Source: Entamoeba histolytica HM-1:IMSS
Taxonomy: Eukaryota > Evosea > Mastigamoebida > Endamoebidae
Direction of reading: 5' to 3'
Assembly: GCF_000208925.1 (NCBI RefSeq)
Contig: NW_001914885.1
Location: forward strand, 1 to 64,000
DNA: 64,000 nt
How positions within the stretch are numbered: position 1 is the first letter of the stretch; every line of letters begins with the position of its first letter. Under the pieces are notes generated by a model, which worked only from the letters and a program-made list of their open reading frames with translations, was not told the origin of the DNA and searched no databases. The position numbers were made by a program, and so were the translations under genes. Positions 50,298 through 60,335 of this stretch are shown piece after piece.

Positions 50298-52110
50298 TTT
50301 TTATCTTTATTAAATTAATTTAATTGAATTAATATTGATAAAACAAGAAAATTCAAATCACAAAAGATGAAATAACAACAATAAAACAGAATTGAGTCTT
50401 CTTCTCTTCAATTTTTTTTTGTTATTTTTTAACAAAAATGAAAAAACACAAAAAATAAAACAAACTAATTATAGAAAATAACAATATTATAATTTTATTA
50501 TTATTATATTATTAATATTATTATATATTTATTGTTATTGTAAAAATGATAAAAATAACATTTATTTAAAATAATGATGAAATAATGATTGACTTGATGT
50601 GTTAATAACGTGTATTAACTATTTAAACATTCATATTTTGAACTTATAAACATCAAATTAAATTAAAATGGAAGAGTTAAATATCAAGAATAACCATTTG
50701 ATTAAAGAAGTAGTAGAAATACTTCCAAACATTCAACAATCAATTGATGATACTACTAAGAATTATCAATATTATATAGGAAGTATTAAAAATGAAGTAT
50801 TTAGAATAAAACCAGATGAAACATACTCAGAAGCTATTAAAAGAGGAGAAGGAATATTTGATGGGATTGACGAAATAGAAAAAAGAAGAAAAGTGGTGAT
50901 AGAAAAAAGTCAAGAAGCAATCAACCAAATAGAAATAATGAAGAATAAAATGTCAAGAATCATAGAAGAATGTAAATCAGATGAAGAAACACTAGGTAAA
51001 ACACGGAATGAATTAATAGATAAAATCATTTCAATTGAAGAAATGATAATGAAAAACAAAATAATAAAAACACCAGAAGAAAAAGATACAATCACCTCAG
51101 AATTTAATAAGAAGAAAGAAGAATGGGAAAAGCATTACAGTGATTATTTAGAAAGAAGAGAGAAGAAGAAGAAAGAAAGATACAAGAGCAGGAGAAGAAG
51201 ATACAAGAAGGAGAAAGATTGAGAATAATAAGAGAAATAAACACAATGGAAGAAATGTTACAAATAGAAGAATGGACAAACAGAAAAAAGAATATCAAAT
51301 ATACTATTTGATTCAGATATTGATGATTGGAATCAAGGTACATCAGTATTTGATCAAAGAATAATGAATAAAGAACATATAATAATTATTATTGAAGATG
51401 AAGAAGGAAATAAATTTGGAGGATATGTTAATGAGAAAATTGATAAAGTTAATAGTTATATAAATGATTCAAAATCATTCTTATTTTCATTAAAATCAAA
51501 AGGAAGAATTGAAGAAATGATGAAATATGATATTAAAAATCCCCACAAAATTCATTTTGGTTATTTAATAAATACGATTTTTATTTGTTTTCATTTGGAT
51601 GGAGTGGTGATATTCATGTTTTAAAAGAAAATAATAAAACATATTCATATTGTTATCAAGATTCATTTTCATATAAAGGAATATCAAATGCACTTTGTGG
51701 AAAACTATATCCAAATCTTTTCACACCAAAACGATTCATAGTAATTGAAATGAAATGAATCAATCTTGATTTATTGAAAATGAACTAAAAAAGAATAAAA
51801 ACAAATCAATGAAGAATATAAACATTTCATTCATCTGCCAATGAATCAAATGGTAAATTAAAAATGGAGATAATTCAATGTTGATTTATTTTATTTCATT
51901 TAATGAAATTTTCACACCCAATGAGAGTGTTTTTAATAAATAAGAAAATCAATAAGAATGAAATAGAAATAAAATGAATAAATAAATAATTTATTTGTAT
52001 TATTTCATTGAATTAATTCATTATGAATCAAATGAATAAAATAATAGATATAAGAAGAATGAGGATCAAATAAATGATAAAATACATCAACATATTTATT
52101 TTATTATTTT
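50298..52110 (+). repeat. Inverted repeat block A, right copy
   Basis: Reverse complement of 2201-3990. It covers 370 bases upstream of the TLDc pseudogene, the pseudogene and 350 bases downstream, including the short match ending at CATCAACATATTTAT. Divergence is mainly small indels in homopolymers plus substitutions. Confidence 0.85.
50668..51758 (+). pseudogene. Frameshifted coiled-coil TLDc gene copy
   Basis: The first 184 codons parallel the intact protein at 2554-3621 almost residue for residue (KEV.E.LPNIQQSIDDTTKNYQY in both), then the frame runs into a stop at 51220. Similarity continues in another frame (EEWTNRK near 51265-51290), again from 51296 (ILFDSDIDDWNQGTSVF... to FSLKSKGRIEEMMKYD), shifts once more near 51545, and ends at TPKRFIVIEMK with the stop at 51756-51758. 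At least three frame breaks disable the TLDc domain. A truncated coiled-coil protein of 184 residues could still be made. The upstream region is conserved with the intact copy. Confidence 0.85.
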
Positions 52111-52392
52111 ATCATCAATTATTCTTCATGATTTTATTTCTAAGACATTTTTCCAATGAAGGGAAATACAACAAATTTTAATGACATGGTTATTGAGCAA
52201 TCATAATGTGTATTGTAAAGAAAATCAAACAAAACATAGAAATCTAAAGTTGTACAATAAAAAAATTAAATGTCAATAACAATAACAATAAACGGCAAAG
52301 AAACAATAATATTAGTGAATGAAATACAAAAGAAAAAGGATTAGAAGACGAAAGACACAAAGAAAAACAAATAAAAAACAAGATAAAGACGG
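52111..52392. other. Spacer between inverted and direct repeats
   Basis: No gene. It joins the end of block A to the start of repeat C and has no counterpart that I could find in the left region. Confidence 0.4.
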
Positions 52393-53434
52393 GTACGAAA
52401 AAATCAAAGAAATAATGCATCTAAATAATTTACAAAAAAGAAAAAAGATGCAAAATAATTTGCATCCATAGAATATTCCATTTATTATATTTTGCTCCTA
52501 AAAATAAATAAAAAATAAAAAGTATGATAAATACAGAATATATAAATATTTATGTTTATATTTTATATTCATTTCTATTTTGTATGAAATATTAATGAAA
52601 TAGATGATTTGATGAATCATATTTAATTATTTTTATTATTTTTATTCTTTTATTTATATGTTATTTATCTATCGTATTTTTATATATTTATTTCTCTGTT
52701 TATATTATTTATATCATTGTGTTATTCTTATTATCTATATATTATTATATTATTATATTCTTCTTATTTTATTATTTTTTATGTTTATATTATTTAGATT
52801 TTCTTATTGTTATTCTTTTCTATTTAAATGTATTTGTTTATTTGTTTATTCATCTTATTCATCTTTTATATTCTTATCATTTATATCTACTTTCATTTTA
52901 TATTTATTCTCTTTTGATTTATATTAATATTAATTTTATCTTTTATACTTTGATTTATTTATTATATCATTGATTATCATTTCTCCTTTTATTTATCATT
53001 TATTCTTATTATTCTTTTGTTTTATATTCTATATCATATATTCATATCATTTTCATTTATATTTTATCACTTATTATATGTTATAATAACATAACACATA
53101 TGATTGAATATATAATAAACATCATGATGAAATTATACATATAAATAATAAACATAAAAAAGAGTAAAATATTTTCAACAATAAAACAATACCAATTATT
53201 TTACATCATTAAATTAGACACTGTTATTGAATATTTCTAATTTTTACAATAAAAGTACACTTTTTATTTCTTCTTTTATTATCTATTCTATTTTATTACT
53301 CTTTATCTTCTTTCTTTTTATATTCTCTCCTTTCTACTTTTATTCTTTCTTCATCTTCTTCTACTTCTTACTTTCTTTTTATTCTTTTATATCTTTCTCT
53401 TCTTTTTTCTATTATTTGCTTTTTTTTCGTTGCC
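52393..53434 (+). repeat. T-rich direct repeat C, right copy
   Basis: Same orientation as 6867-7899. The first 110 bases are nearly identical, including the GATGCAAA/TTTGCATC hairpin near 52447-52466, and a segment around TTATAATAACATAACACATATG is also nearly identical (left near 7555). Frame-shifting indels between the two copies argue against coding. Confidence 0.85.
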
Positions 53435-53788
53435 TGTCGTTTCCATCAGGCATATTCTTTAAATTTATTGTTTCATTGTTAAGTCGTATTGTTCATTCAA
53501 TATTGTCATTCTTCCATTTTGTATAATTATTCAAATATTTTTTATTTATATTAAAAATTTGTTTGTAGTGCTTGATATTTGATATTTCCCTCACTTTATA
53601 AATGCAATAAAATATACAAAACTCAAAAATCTTAACATTTATTTCTATTCATATAAATCTAATAATAGAATATCTAATAATAATTTTTTGTTTTAAAAAA
53701 AAATTAGAAAATTGTTATAAGAAGATTAACAAGATTAGTGCAAGAAAATATTTAAAAAAGAGGAATAGATAAAATCTTATTAGTATAA
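53435..53788. other. Upstream region of RarA gene
   Basis: 354 bases without a gene. Near 53750 AATATTTAAAAAAG resembles the Entamoeba TATA-like box and lies about 40 bases before the start codon. Nothing else is recognised. Confidence 0.35.
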
Positions 53789-55237
53789 ATGGGGTTTTCA
53801 CCACAAAAATCAACGTTAGAATCTTATTTTCAAATTAGACGAGATTGTAATTCGGATAAAGATATTTCCTATATTCCATTAGCAGAAAGACAACGCCCTA
53901 AAAGATTAGAAGACATCATAGGACAAGAGAGTGCAATTGGTATTGGAACACCATTTAACTCAATGATTTTAAATGACAGCCTTCAGTCAACTATTTTATT
54001 TGGACCACCAGGAAGTGGTAAAACAACAATTGCAAGAATTATTAAAAATACATCAAAGTCATTCTTTGTTCAAATATCATCAGTAACAACTTCAAAAGAA
54101 GAATTAAAAAATGTTATTGAACAAGCAAAAGAACGAAAAAAAAGAGAGAAAAAAGATACTATTTTATTTGTAGATGAAATTCATACATTAAATAAACTAC
54201 AACAAGACATTTTTCTTCCAGCAATAGAAAATGGATCAATCATACTTGTTGGGGCAACAACAGAAAATCCATCATTTCAATTAAATAATGCATTAATGAG
54301 TCGTTGTAATTTAGTAATTCTTAAGAGACTTGAAAATGAAAGTATTAATAAAATAATAAAAAAAGCAATTAAAGAAGAATATCAAAATAATAAATTTGTC
54401 ATTGATGAATCAGGTATTAATATAATTTCAAAATATGCTGATGGAGATGCAAGAAATGGTTTAAATTGTTTAGAATTTATTTTTAATTATTTTAATAATT
54501 TAAGTGAAGAAGAATTAAACGAAATAATAAAAAGTAATGAAAGTGATAATACTACAATAGTAATAGATGAAAATGATTGTATTGTACCAAAAGAAAGAGA
54601 ATTAGAAAATATTGAATTTTCATATCAACCAATAGAAGAACCAAAAGAAATTCATATAACACTTACTTCTGAAATTATTTCAAAATTCCTTCAGAAACAA
54701 AACTTTCAATATGACAAAAGTGGTGAAGATCATTATAATACTATTAGTGCATTCCATAAAAGTATGAGAGGTGGTGATGAAAATGCTGCAATATATTGGT
54801 TAGGAAGAATGATATTTAGTGGAGAAAATCCAAAATATATTGCAAGAAGAATGATTCGATTTGCCACAGAAGATATTGGACTAGCAGATACCAACGCAAT
54901 GGTTGTAGCAATGAATACATTTCAATCTGTAGAAATATTAGGATATCCTGAGTGTAAAACTGTTCTTGCAGAATGTTGTTTATATTTGACTCGAGCAAAA
55001 AAATCAACAGCAGTGTATAAAGCTACATTAACACTTAAAAAAATGGTTAAAGAACAACCTAATTATGTTGTTCCTATTAGAGTAAATATAATTTCTGAAC
55101 ACCCAACTGAAACAAAACAAAACCAGTCATTTCTTCCTGATAAATTAGCTTTTAACAAAGTAATTGAATATGATAGATTTACTAAACCAATAAACAAAGA
55201 TACAATTCAACCATCAACACCTAAATTATTTCAATAA
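53789..55237 (+). CDS. RarA/Mgs1/WRNIP1 AAA+ ATPase
   Basis: 482 residues. The AAA+ core opens with LAERQRPKRLEDIIGQ, followed by Walker A GPPGSGKT (about 72-79), Walker B LFVDEIH (about 128), sensor GATTENPSF and the arginine finger SRCN. The C-terminal MgsA oligomerisation domain includes FHKSMRGGDENAAIYWLGRM and RRMIRFATEDIGLAD. RarA/WRNIP1 acts at stalled replication forks. No UBZ finger is seen. The extreme N-terminus carries KSTLESYF, close to a PCNA-interacting PIP box except that Gln is replaced by Lys, with Gln one position before. Confidence 0.95.
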   Translation: MGFSPQKSTLESYFQIRRDCNSDKDISYIPLAERQRPKRLEDIIGQESAIGIGTPFNSMILNDSLQSTILFGPPGSGKTTIARIIKNTSKSFFVQISSVTTSKEELKNVIEQAKERKKREKKDTILFVDEIHTLNKLQQDIFLPAIENGSIILVGATTENPSFQLNNALMSRCNLVILKRLENESINKIIKKAIKEEYQNNKFVIDESGINIISKYADGDARNGLNCLEFIFNYFNNLSEEELNEIIKSNESDNTTIVIDENDCIVPKERELENIEFSYQPIEEPKEIHITLTSEIISKFLQKQNFQYDKSGEDHYNTISAFHKSMRGGDENAAIYWLGRMIFSGENPKYIARRMIRFATEDIGLADTNAMVVAMNTFQSVEILGYPECKTVLAECCLYLTRAKKSTAVYKATLTLKKMVKEQPNYVVPIRVNIISEHPTETKQNQSFLPDKLAFNKVIEYDRFTKPINKDTIQPSTPKLFQ

Positions 55238-55320
55238 ATGTAATAATTCTATTAAATTTAATAAAAATTAACTAATTTATGTATTTCTAAAAAAAAAAAA
55301 AGAAAAAAACTTAAAAAACT

Positions 55321-55329
55321 TAAAATTCA
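55321..55329 (+). promoter_or_regulatory. Initiator-like element of the NudC gene
   Basis: TAAAATTCA matches the Entamoeba Inr consensus AAAAATTCA at eight of nine positions and ends 8 bases before the ATG at 55338, fitting the short leaders typical of the genus. Confidence 0.4.
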
Positions 55330-55337
55330 TTTTAATA

Positions 55338-55859
55338 ATGACAAGAGATCCTATTAATAATGGTGCTGTTTATGAAAAATATAAATTCACACAAACACTT
55401 AATGAAGTAACTGTTACTGTTACATACCCATCACCAATTAAAGGAAAAGACGTTAATTGTAAAATTACTAATGATGAATTATTCCTTCAAATAAAAGGAG
55501 AAACATTTATTAATGGAAAATTAAGTAAATTAGTTAAAAAAAATGATTGTTGTTGGACTATAGAAGATAAAACTACTGTAGTGATTGACTTAGCTAAACA
55601 AAAAACAATGGATTGGTGGAGTTGTGTTATTATTGGAGATGAAGAAATTGATACTAAAAAAATAAAAGCAGAAACAGTAGGAGATGTTAATGAATTAGAT
55701 GGTGACACTAAAGAATTAGTACAAAAAATGATGTTTGATCAACACCAAAAAGAATTAGGTCTTCCAACCTCAGATGAAATTGATAAAATGAAGGCATTTG
55801 AAAAATTTAAAACACAACATCCCGAGATGGATTTTAGTAATGCAAAGATGATGAATTGA
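55338..55859 (+). CDS. NudC-like CS-domain co-chaperone
   Basis: 173 residues. A CS (p23-like) domain fills residues about 8-100: YKFTQTLNEVTVTVTYPSPIKGKDV, LFLQIKGE, and WTIEDKTTVVIDLAKQKTMDWWSCVI with the conserved WW. A short helical C-terminus contains PTSDEIDKMKAFEKFKTQHPEMDFS, the NudC C-terminal signature. NudC proteins are Hsp90 co-chaperones linked to dynein function. It lacks the N-terminal coiled coil of animal NUDC and so resembles the shorter NudC/BOBBER-type forms. Confidence 0.92.
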   Translation: MTRDPINNGAVYEKYKFTQTLNEVTVTVTYPSPIKGKDVNCKITNDELFLQIKGETFINGKLSKLVKKNDCCWTIEDKTTVVIDLAKQKTMDWWSCVIIGDEEIDTKKIKAETVGDVNELDGDTKELVQKMMFDQHQKELGLPTSDEIDKMKAFEKFKTQHPEMDFSNAKMMN

Positions 55860-56085
55860 GAACTTTTTGAAACTGATTAAAAGATTGTGTTTTTTTGTTT
55901 AACTCTTCATCTTTCTTTTTTTCCTTTTTATTTAATTTTTTTTGTCTAAAATTAACAATATAACTATTTTAAACTATATCAAAATTATATTAAAACTATA
56001 AATAAAAAATAAAAAAAATTAAAATAAGATAATAAAAAACCTAAAAAAAAAAGAAAAGAAACAAAAAAATCAAAAAAAGTTTTTC

Positions 56086-57043
56086 ATGGGAGCAAAACAC
56101 TCTAAAATTGTTGCTATTCCAATCAACTTCTCTGCCACTCCTTCGGCTGCTGAACAAGAGCCTTTCCAAACTATTAATGAAGTCGCTAGCCATATTAATG
56201 AAATGCTACAAAAGATGACAAATTATAAAGCAAAAGAAACTGAAATTAGAGCAGCAATTGCAACTCCATCACCAGAGACAGAAGAAGCTGCATGGAAAGC
56301 AATTATACCTCAAGTCCAAACGATTAATTCATTTTTTGAATATAGTAGAAGTATGAAAACAGAAGTAGTTAAATCTCTAAGACTAATCTGTAAATTAAAT
56401 GGAAATGATAGTGTTACTCAATATCAAGCTGTTACTGTCAAATTAATGGAATTAATAGATTTTGCTGTTCAATTTGATAATAAGAAATTAGCTAATCCTG
56501 GTCTTCAAAATGATTTTAGTTATTACAGAAGGTCAGTTGGTAAAATGAAACAAAAACATCGTGAAGATGTTGTTTTAAGAGATGAAGTAACAAATCAAAT
56601 TTCTATGTTCTTTGCTTTTGCTGCACCAATGATTCTTTGCTTATGTGAAGCATTAAATGAAGATATTAAAAATGGGTTAAGTTTAGATAATTTAGGAGAT
56701 TGGCTTCGAACTGTTGCTTATTCTTGTTGTGTAGAAGCACAAAAACATGGATCAAATGGTATTCAGTTATTACGAATTATGACTGGATGTATCTTATTGT
56801 ATGATACAGTTGTTCCAACTGGTGCTTTTAGTACAAAAGGAAAATTCAATGTTTGTTTTTTATTATATATAATAGTTTATTAATGATAACACTTATATTA
56901 AAATGTAGGTACTTGAATGTGTTAGAACATTACAAACTTACCAAGAAGAAGAAGTTGCTTTATTGGCTAATTCTCTTAAGTATTCAACTAAACATTTTAA
57001 TGACGAAGATACTCCAAAAAACATTAAAGTCCTCTTATTGTGA
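56086..57043 (+). CDS. CYRI/FAM49 Rac-binding regulator of Scar/WAVE (spliced)
   Basis: Exons 56086-56850 and 56909-57043 with a 58-base intron (GTTTGTT...TGTAG), phase 0; 299 residues. The whole length matches the CYRI (DUF1394) fold: ETEEAAWKAIIPQVQTINSFFEYS, NPGLQNDFSYYRRSVGKM, ILLYDTVVPTGAFS and, across the junction, the C-terminal LKYSTKHFNDEDTPKNIK. The two Arg of YYRR (148-149) correspond to those needed for Rac1 binding in animal CYRI-B. The N-terminus MGAKHS fits N-myristoylation on Gly2. Family members sequester active Rac from the Scar/WAVE complex, limiting lamellipodia and macropinocytosis. Confidence 0.93.
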
Positions 57044-57229
57044 TTTGTAAAAGTTGTTTGGTGGTGAAAAACGGTTTTATTTTTTTAAAAAATAAAAAAG
57101 AAAAAATAAAAAAAGATTTGTTTCAAAATTTTTAATGATTTTAAATAAAAATTACCAAATTGAATTAGAAATTAAAGATTGAACTAGATTTCATGATAAA
57201 TTGTTAAATAGATAAACTAAGAATATCAT

Positions 57230-58132
57230 ATGGATCTATCTAAAGGAGCATCAAATGATGCTCGTAAACAAAGAGAAGTACGAGATAAAAAAGCTGAATG
57301 TAATAGTCAATTATTAGTATTAGCAGCTGCATGTGGAGCTCAAATACGATTAAGAAAAACAAAAAAATCAAGTTATGCAAAAAAAGTATATATTTCAGAT
57401 GATGTGTATTTTAATAAACGATATGACCAAAATAAAATTTTAGAAATTGCTGTAATATTTGAATGTGTTGTTAGAAAAATGTGGAGTGATGCAAGAAAAA
57501 ATTCAAATAGTGAAATTATTATTGAAAAAAAGCAGTTTGATACAATAAAAAATGAAAAAGAAATTAAAGACTTAATAAACGGTAAATTAGATATTTTAAC
57601 AAATGATGAAAAATTAGTTGGATGTAATAATTTATGGAATGATAAACCAAGTATTAATAGTGTTGATACTCCTTTTTCTTTTAAAACAAATGAATTCTTA
57701 AGAAAAAGAAAAAACAGAAATAGAGAATCTGCTTTTAATTCATTTCTTTCATGGATTCTTATTGAAAAAGGAATTAAATTAATATGTCGTATTTCTTCAC
57801 AAAAAGTAACTTCAAAAACTATGAATTTTTATTTATGGAAGTCTTATAAACTACCAAATGGAAATAATATTAGTGAGTCTTATCTTACATCAATTACTGA
57901 CAAATGTCGTAGACTTCTTAACTCTTCTTTTAAAAATACTAATTGTTATATTCTTTCTCAAGAAACTCTTAATGATGCACAATTAACTCCTGATGAAATT
58001 AAACTTATTGGATATACTTATGTAAAAGTTGATTCTTCAGTTTTTGATAGTTCTATAACTGACAAATCTGATGAAATTACAATTGATCAAATCCATTTTG
58101 ACAATGGAATGCTTCATTCTTTAGGCTTCTAA
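57230..58132 (+). CDS. Conserved hypothetical protein
   Basis: 300 residues, mainly soluble and basic in the first third (KQREVRDKKAECN; RLRKTKKSSYAKKVY). The centre contains a predicted helical region (NKILEIAVIFECVVRKMWSDARK) and a K/R-rich stretch (LRKRKNRNRES). No catalytic motif, TM segment or signal is seen. The basic N-terminus suggests nucleic-acid binding but this is only inference. It is well formed as a gene: a single uninterrupted frame with typical codon use, convergent with eIF2B-epsilon across 65 bases. Confidence 0.5.
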   Translation: MDLSKGASNDARKQREVRDKKAECNSQLLVLAAACGAQIRLRKTKKSSYAKKVYISDDVYFNKRYDQNKILEIAVIFECVVRKMWSDARKNSNSEIIIEKKQFDTIKNEKEIKDLINGKLDILTNDEKLVGCNNLWNDKPSINSVDTPFSFKTNEFLRKRKNRNRESAFNSFLSWILIEKGIKLICRISSQKVTSKTMNFYLWKSYKLPNGNNISESYLTSITDKCRRLLNSSFKNTNCYILSQETLNDAQLTPDEIKLIGYTYVKVDSSVFDSSITDKSDEITIDQIHFDNGMLHSLGF

Positions 58133-58197
58133 TTATTTTGTTTTATTATTTGTTTGTGGAATTTATTTAATTCTTATTTAAAACTGATTCAATTGAA

Positions 58198-60102
58198 TTA
58201 TTCTTCATCTTCTTCAACTTCTTCGTATTCATATTCATCATCATCACCTTCTTCCTCATCACCGTTTTCTTCTTCATTTTGAGCATTTTTCAGTGCGGTT
58301 AAGAACCCTTGAGATAGTTCAATGAACCTACTATAGTCTTCAGAATTAGAACAATCTTCTTTCCATTTCCAAATAGCATCTTCACTAACAACTTCATTTT
58401 CATGAAGAGCATGAAGAATATAAATAAAAGTTGGTTCAAAGTATTTAAAGTCATCACAAAATTCACATAAATAAAATAAAATTTCAACTTGTTCGTCACA
58501 GTTTGTTGTAAATTTTTCAAGAATTTCCCAAGAAGTGTCTAATGATTTTAATTGTTCTAAAGTTGTTTTTGTTCCATTTGGATCTCCAATAAGTAAAAAT
58601 GCTTCAATAATAGCAGAAACTGTTTCACTCATTGAATAATTAAAAGTAGCTTTTAAAGAAGTAATTTGAGTTAATAGCATATGTTTTTCATGATTAACAA
58701 AATAAGCTTCAATAAACCTTTTAACAGTACTTCTAAATACACTAAATGGTTGTTGTTTATCTTCATCTATACTATTTTGTTCTTCATCATCACTATCATT
58801 ATCAATTAAATTAATACGAGCACTGCCACTTCTTAATAAACTAGAAGCATTATGTTTTTGTACACGAGAAGTAAATAATTGGTCATTAGGTTTAGTAGAT
58901 TTTTCAATACCATCTTTACCAAAAATAGTATTTTCACATAAATATTTTTGAGAAACAATTGCATCATCTTCAATAATACAATTATTTCCAATAACTGATG
59001 AAATAATTTGTACATTTTTTCCTATTGTTGTTCCATTAAATATTTGAGAATCTTCAATACTACTACCTTCTCCAACAATACAATCAGAACAAATTACTGA
59101 ATTGTTTAATGTTGTATTTATTCCAATTGTAGTTCTTTCACATAATAATACATTTTTGGATTTTTGTAATATTTTTAATGGAACTTTAGATGATGCATGA
59201 CTTACAACATTATGACCATACATATTATAATCATATCCAAAAACATTAAGATCAGTTGTATATGGATATCCATGTCTTTGTAACATTTCTGTTGATACTT
59301 TTCTAAATGTAGCAATATCTCTAATACGAACAGAATATTCATTATCTTTAGCAATATAACAATGTAATTTAAAATTTGTAATATCATTCTCTAATATTCT
59401 TGGATAAAACATTTCAGGGAATTCATTCATATCACAATTATCTGCATCACTAAATAATGATAATCCTTGTCTTGTAAAAATAAATACACCTGTTTCCATA
59501 AAATCTCCATGAACTTCAATTTTTGGTGTTTCTTTATTTAATGATAAACGAAGATAATATGGTCTATTTGTTTTTTCTATTTTTCTATCATCTACTTTAA
59601 GTATTCTATTTGTTAATCCATCTATTATAACTATTGTTTTATCATCATCTGACCTTGATTCATTAACAATATGATTCTTTCTATATACTACTGTTACTAC
59701 ATGTCCATCTCTACAATTTTGTCTATGAAATTGTAAAATTGGATCAAGTTGTAATGTAGTAATAACATCTCCTTTAATAACAATAAGTTCATCTGATTCT
59801 AATTGAGAATTTTCTGATATTTGTCTTATAATTTCCCCAGAACTTTTAGTTTCATCACACACAATAAATTGAACTACTTTTGATTTATATCTGTTTTGAA
59901 TAATTGTACTAATCTTAATCTTATTCTCTAAATTACATGCAATAAATATTTGTTCAACATTTTGTGTTAATAAATGGTCAATGATATATAAAATTAATGG
60001 AGTGTTTAATATCATTAATAATGACGCATTACACTCCATATCAGTTATTTCATTCTCTACTAAAATTACTGCTTGTCTTTTAGTTGGAACTTCTAAAGTC
60101 AT
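58198..60102 (-). CDS. eIF2B epsilon subunit
   Basis: 634 residues in family order. An N-terminal nucleotidyltransferase-like domain (RQAVILVENEITDMECNASL...) is followed by left-handed beta-helix hexapeptides around 325-405 (TIGINTTLNNSVICSDCIVG, SSIEDSQIFNGTTIG, IISSVIGNNCIIEDDAIV) and a C-terminal W2/HEAT domain (about 455-620). The protein ends in a long acidic tail (EEENGDEEEGDDDEYEYEEVEEDEE). The W2 domain carries the guanine-nucleotide exchange activity on eIF2, the target of stress kinases. It is slightly shorter than human or yeast subunits, mainly in the linker. Confidence 0.93.
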   Translation of the reverse strand: MTLEVPTKRQAVILVENEITDMECNASLLMILNTPLILYIIDHLLTQNVEQIFIACNLENKIKISTIIQNRYKSKVVQFIVCDETKSSGEIIRQISENSQLESDELIVIKGDVITTLQLDPILQFHRQNCRDGHVVTVVYRKNHIVNESRSDDDKTIVIIDGLTNRILKVDDRKIEKTNRPYYLRLSLNKETPKIEVHGDFMETGVFIFTRQGLSLFSDADNCDMNEFPEMFYPRILENDITNFKLHCYIAKDNEYSVRIRDIATFRKVSTEMLQRHGYPYTTDLNVFGYDYNMYGHNVVSHASSKVPLKILQKSKNVLLCERTTIGINTTLNNSVICSDCIVGEGSSIEDSQIFNGTTIGKNVQIISSVIGNNCIIEDDAIVSQKYLCENTIFGKDGIEKSTKPNDQLFTSRVQKHNASSLLRSGSARINLIDNDSDDEEQNSIDEDKQQPFSVFRSTVKRFIEAYFVNHEKHMLLTQITSLKATFNYSMSETVSAIIEAFLLIGDPNGTKTTLEQLKSLDTSWEILEKFTTNCDEQVEILFYLCEFCDDFKYFEPTFIYILHALHENEVVSEDAIWKWKEDCSNSEDYSRFIELSQGFLTALKNAQNEEENGDEEEGDDDEYEYEEVEEDEE

Positions 60103-60335
60103 TTTGGTTTTTTAAAGTCTCAAAAAAAAACTTTTCTTCTTTTTATTTTTTTTTAGGGTTTTTTCTTATTTTTTATAACCCTATTTTTGAGGTTTTTAAC
60201 TAATTATAACAAAAATTTGTTTTACTTAAAAATTGTTTTTTTATTTTTATTTTTTATTTTTTTGAGGTAACAAAAATTAAAAAAAAAAATTAGATTGAAT
60301 TAAAAGATTTTTTCTTTTCATTTTATTCTTTTCAA

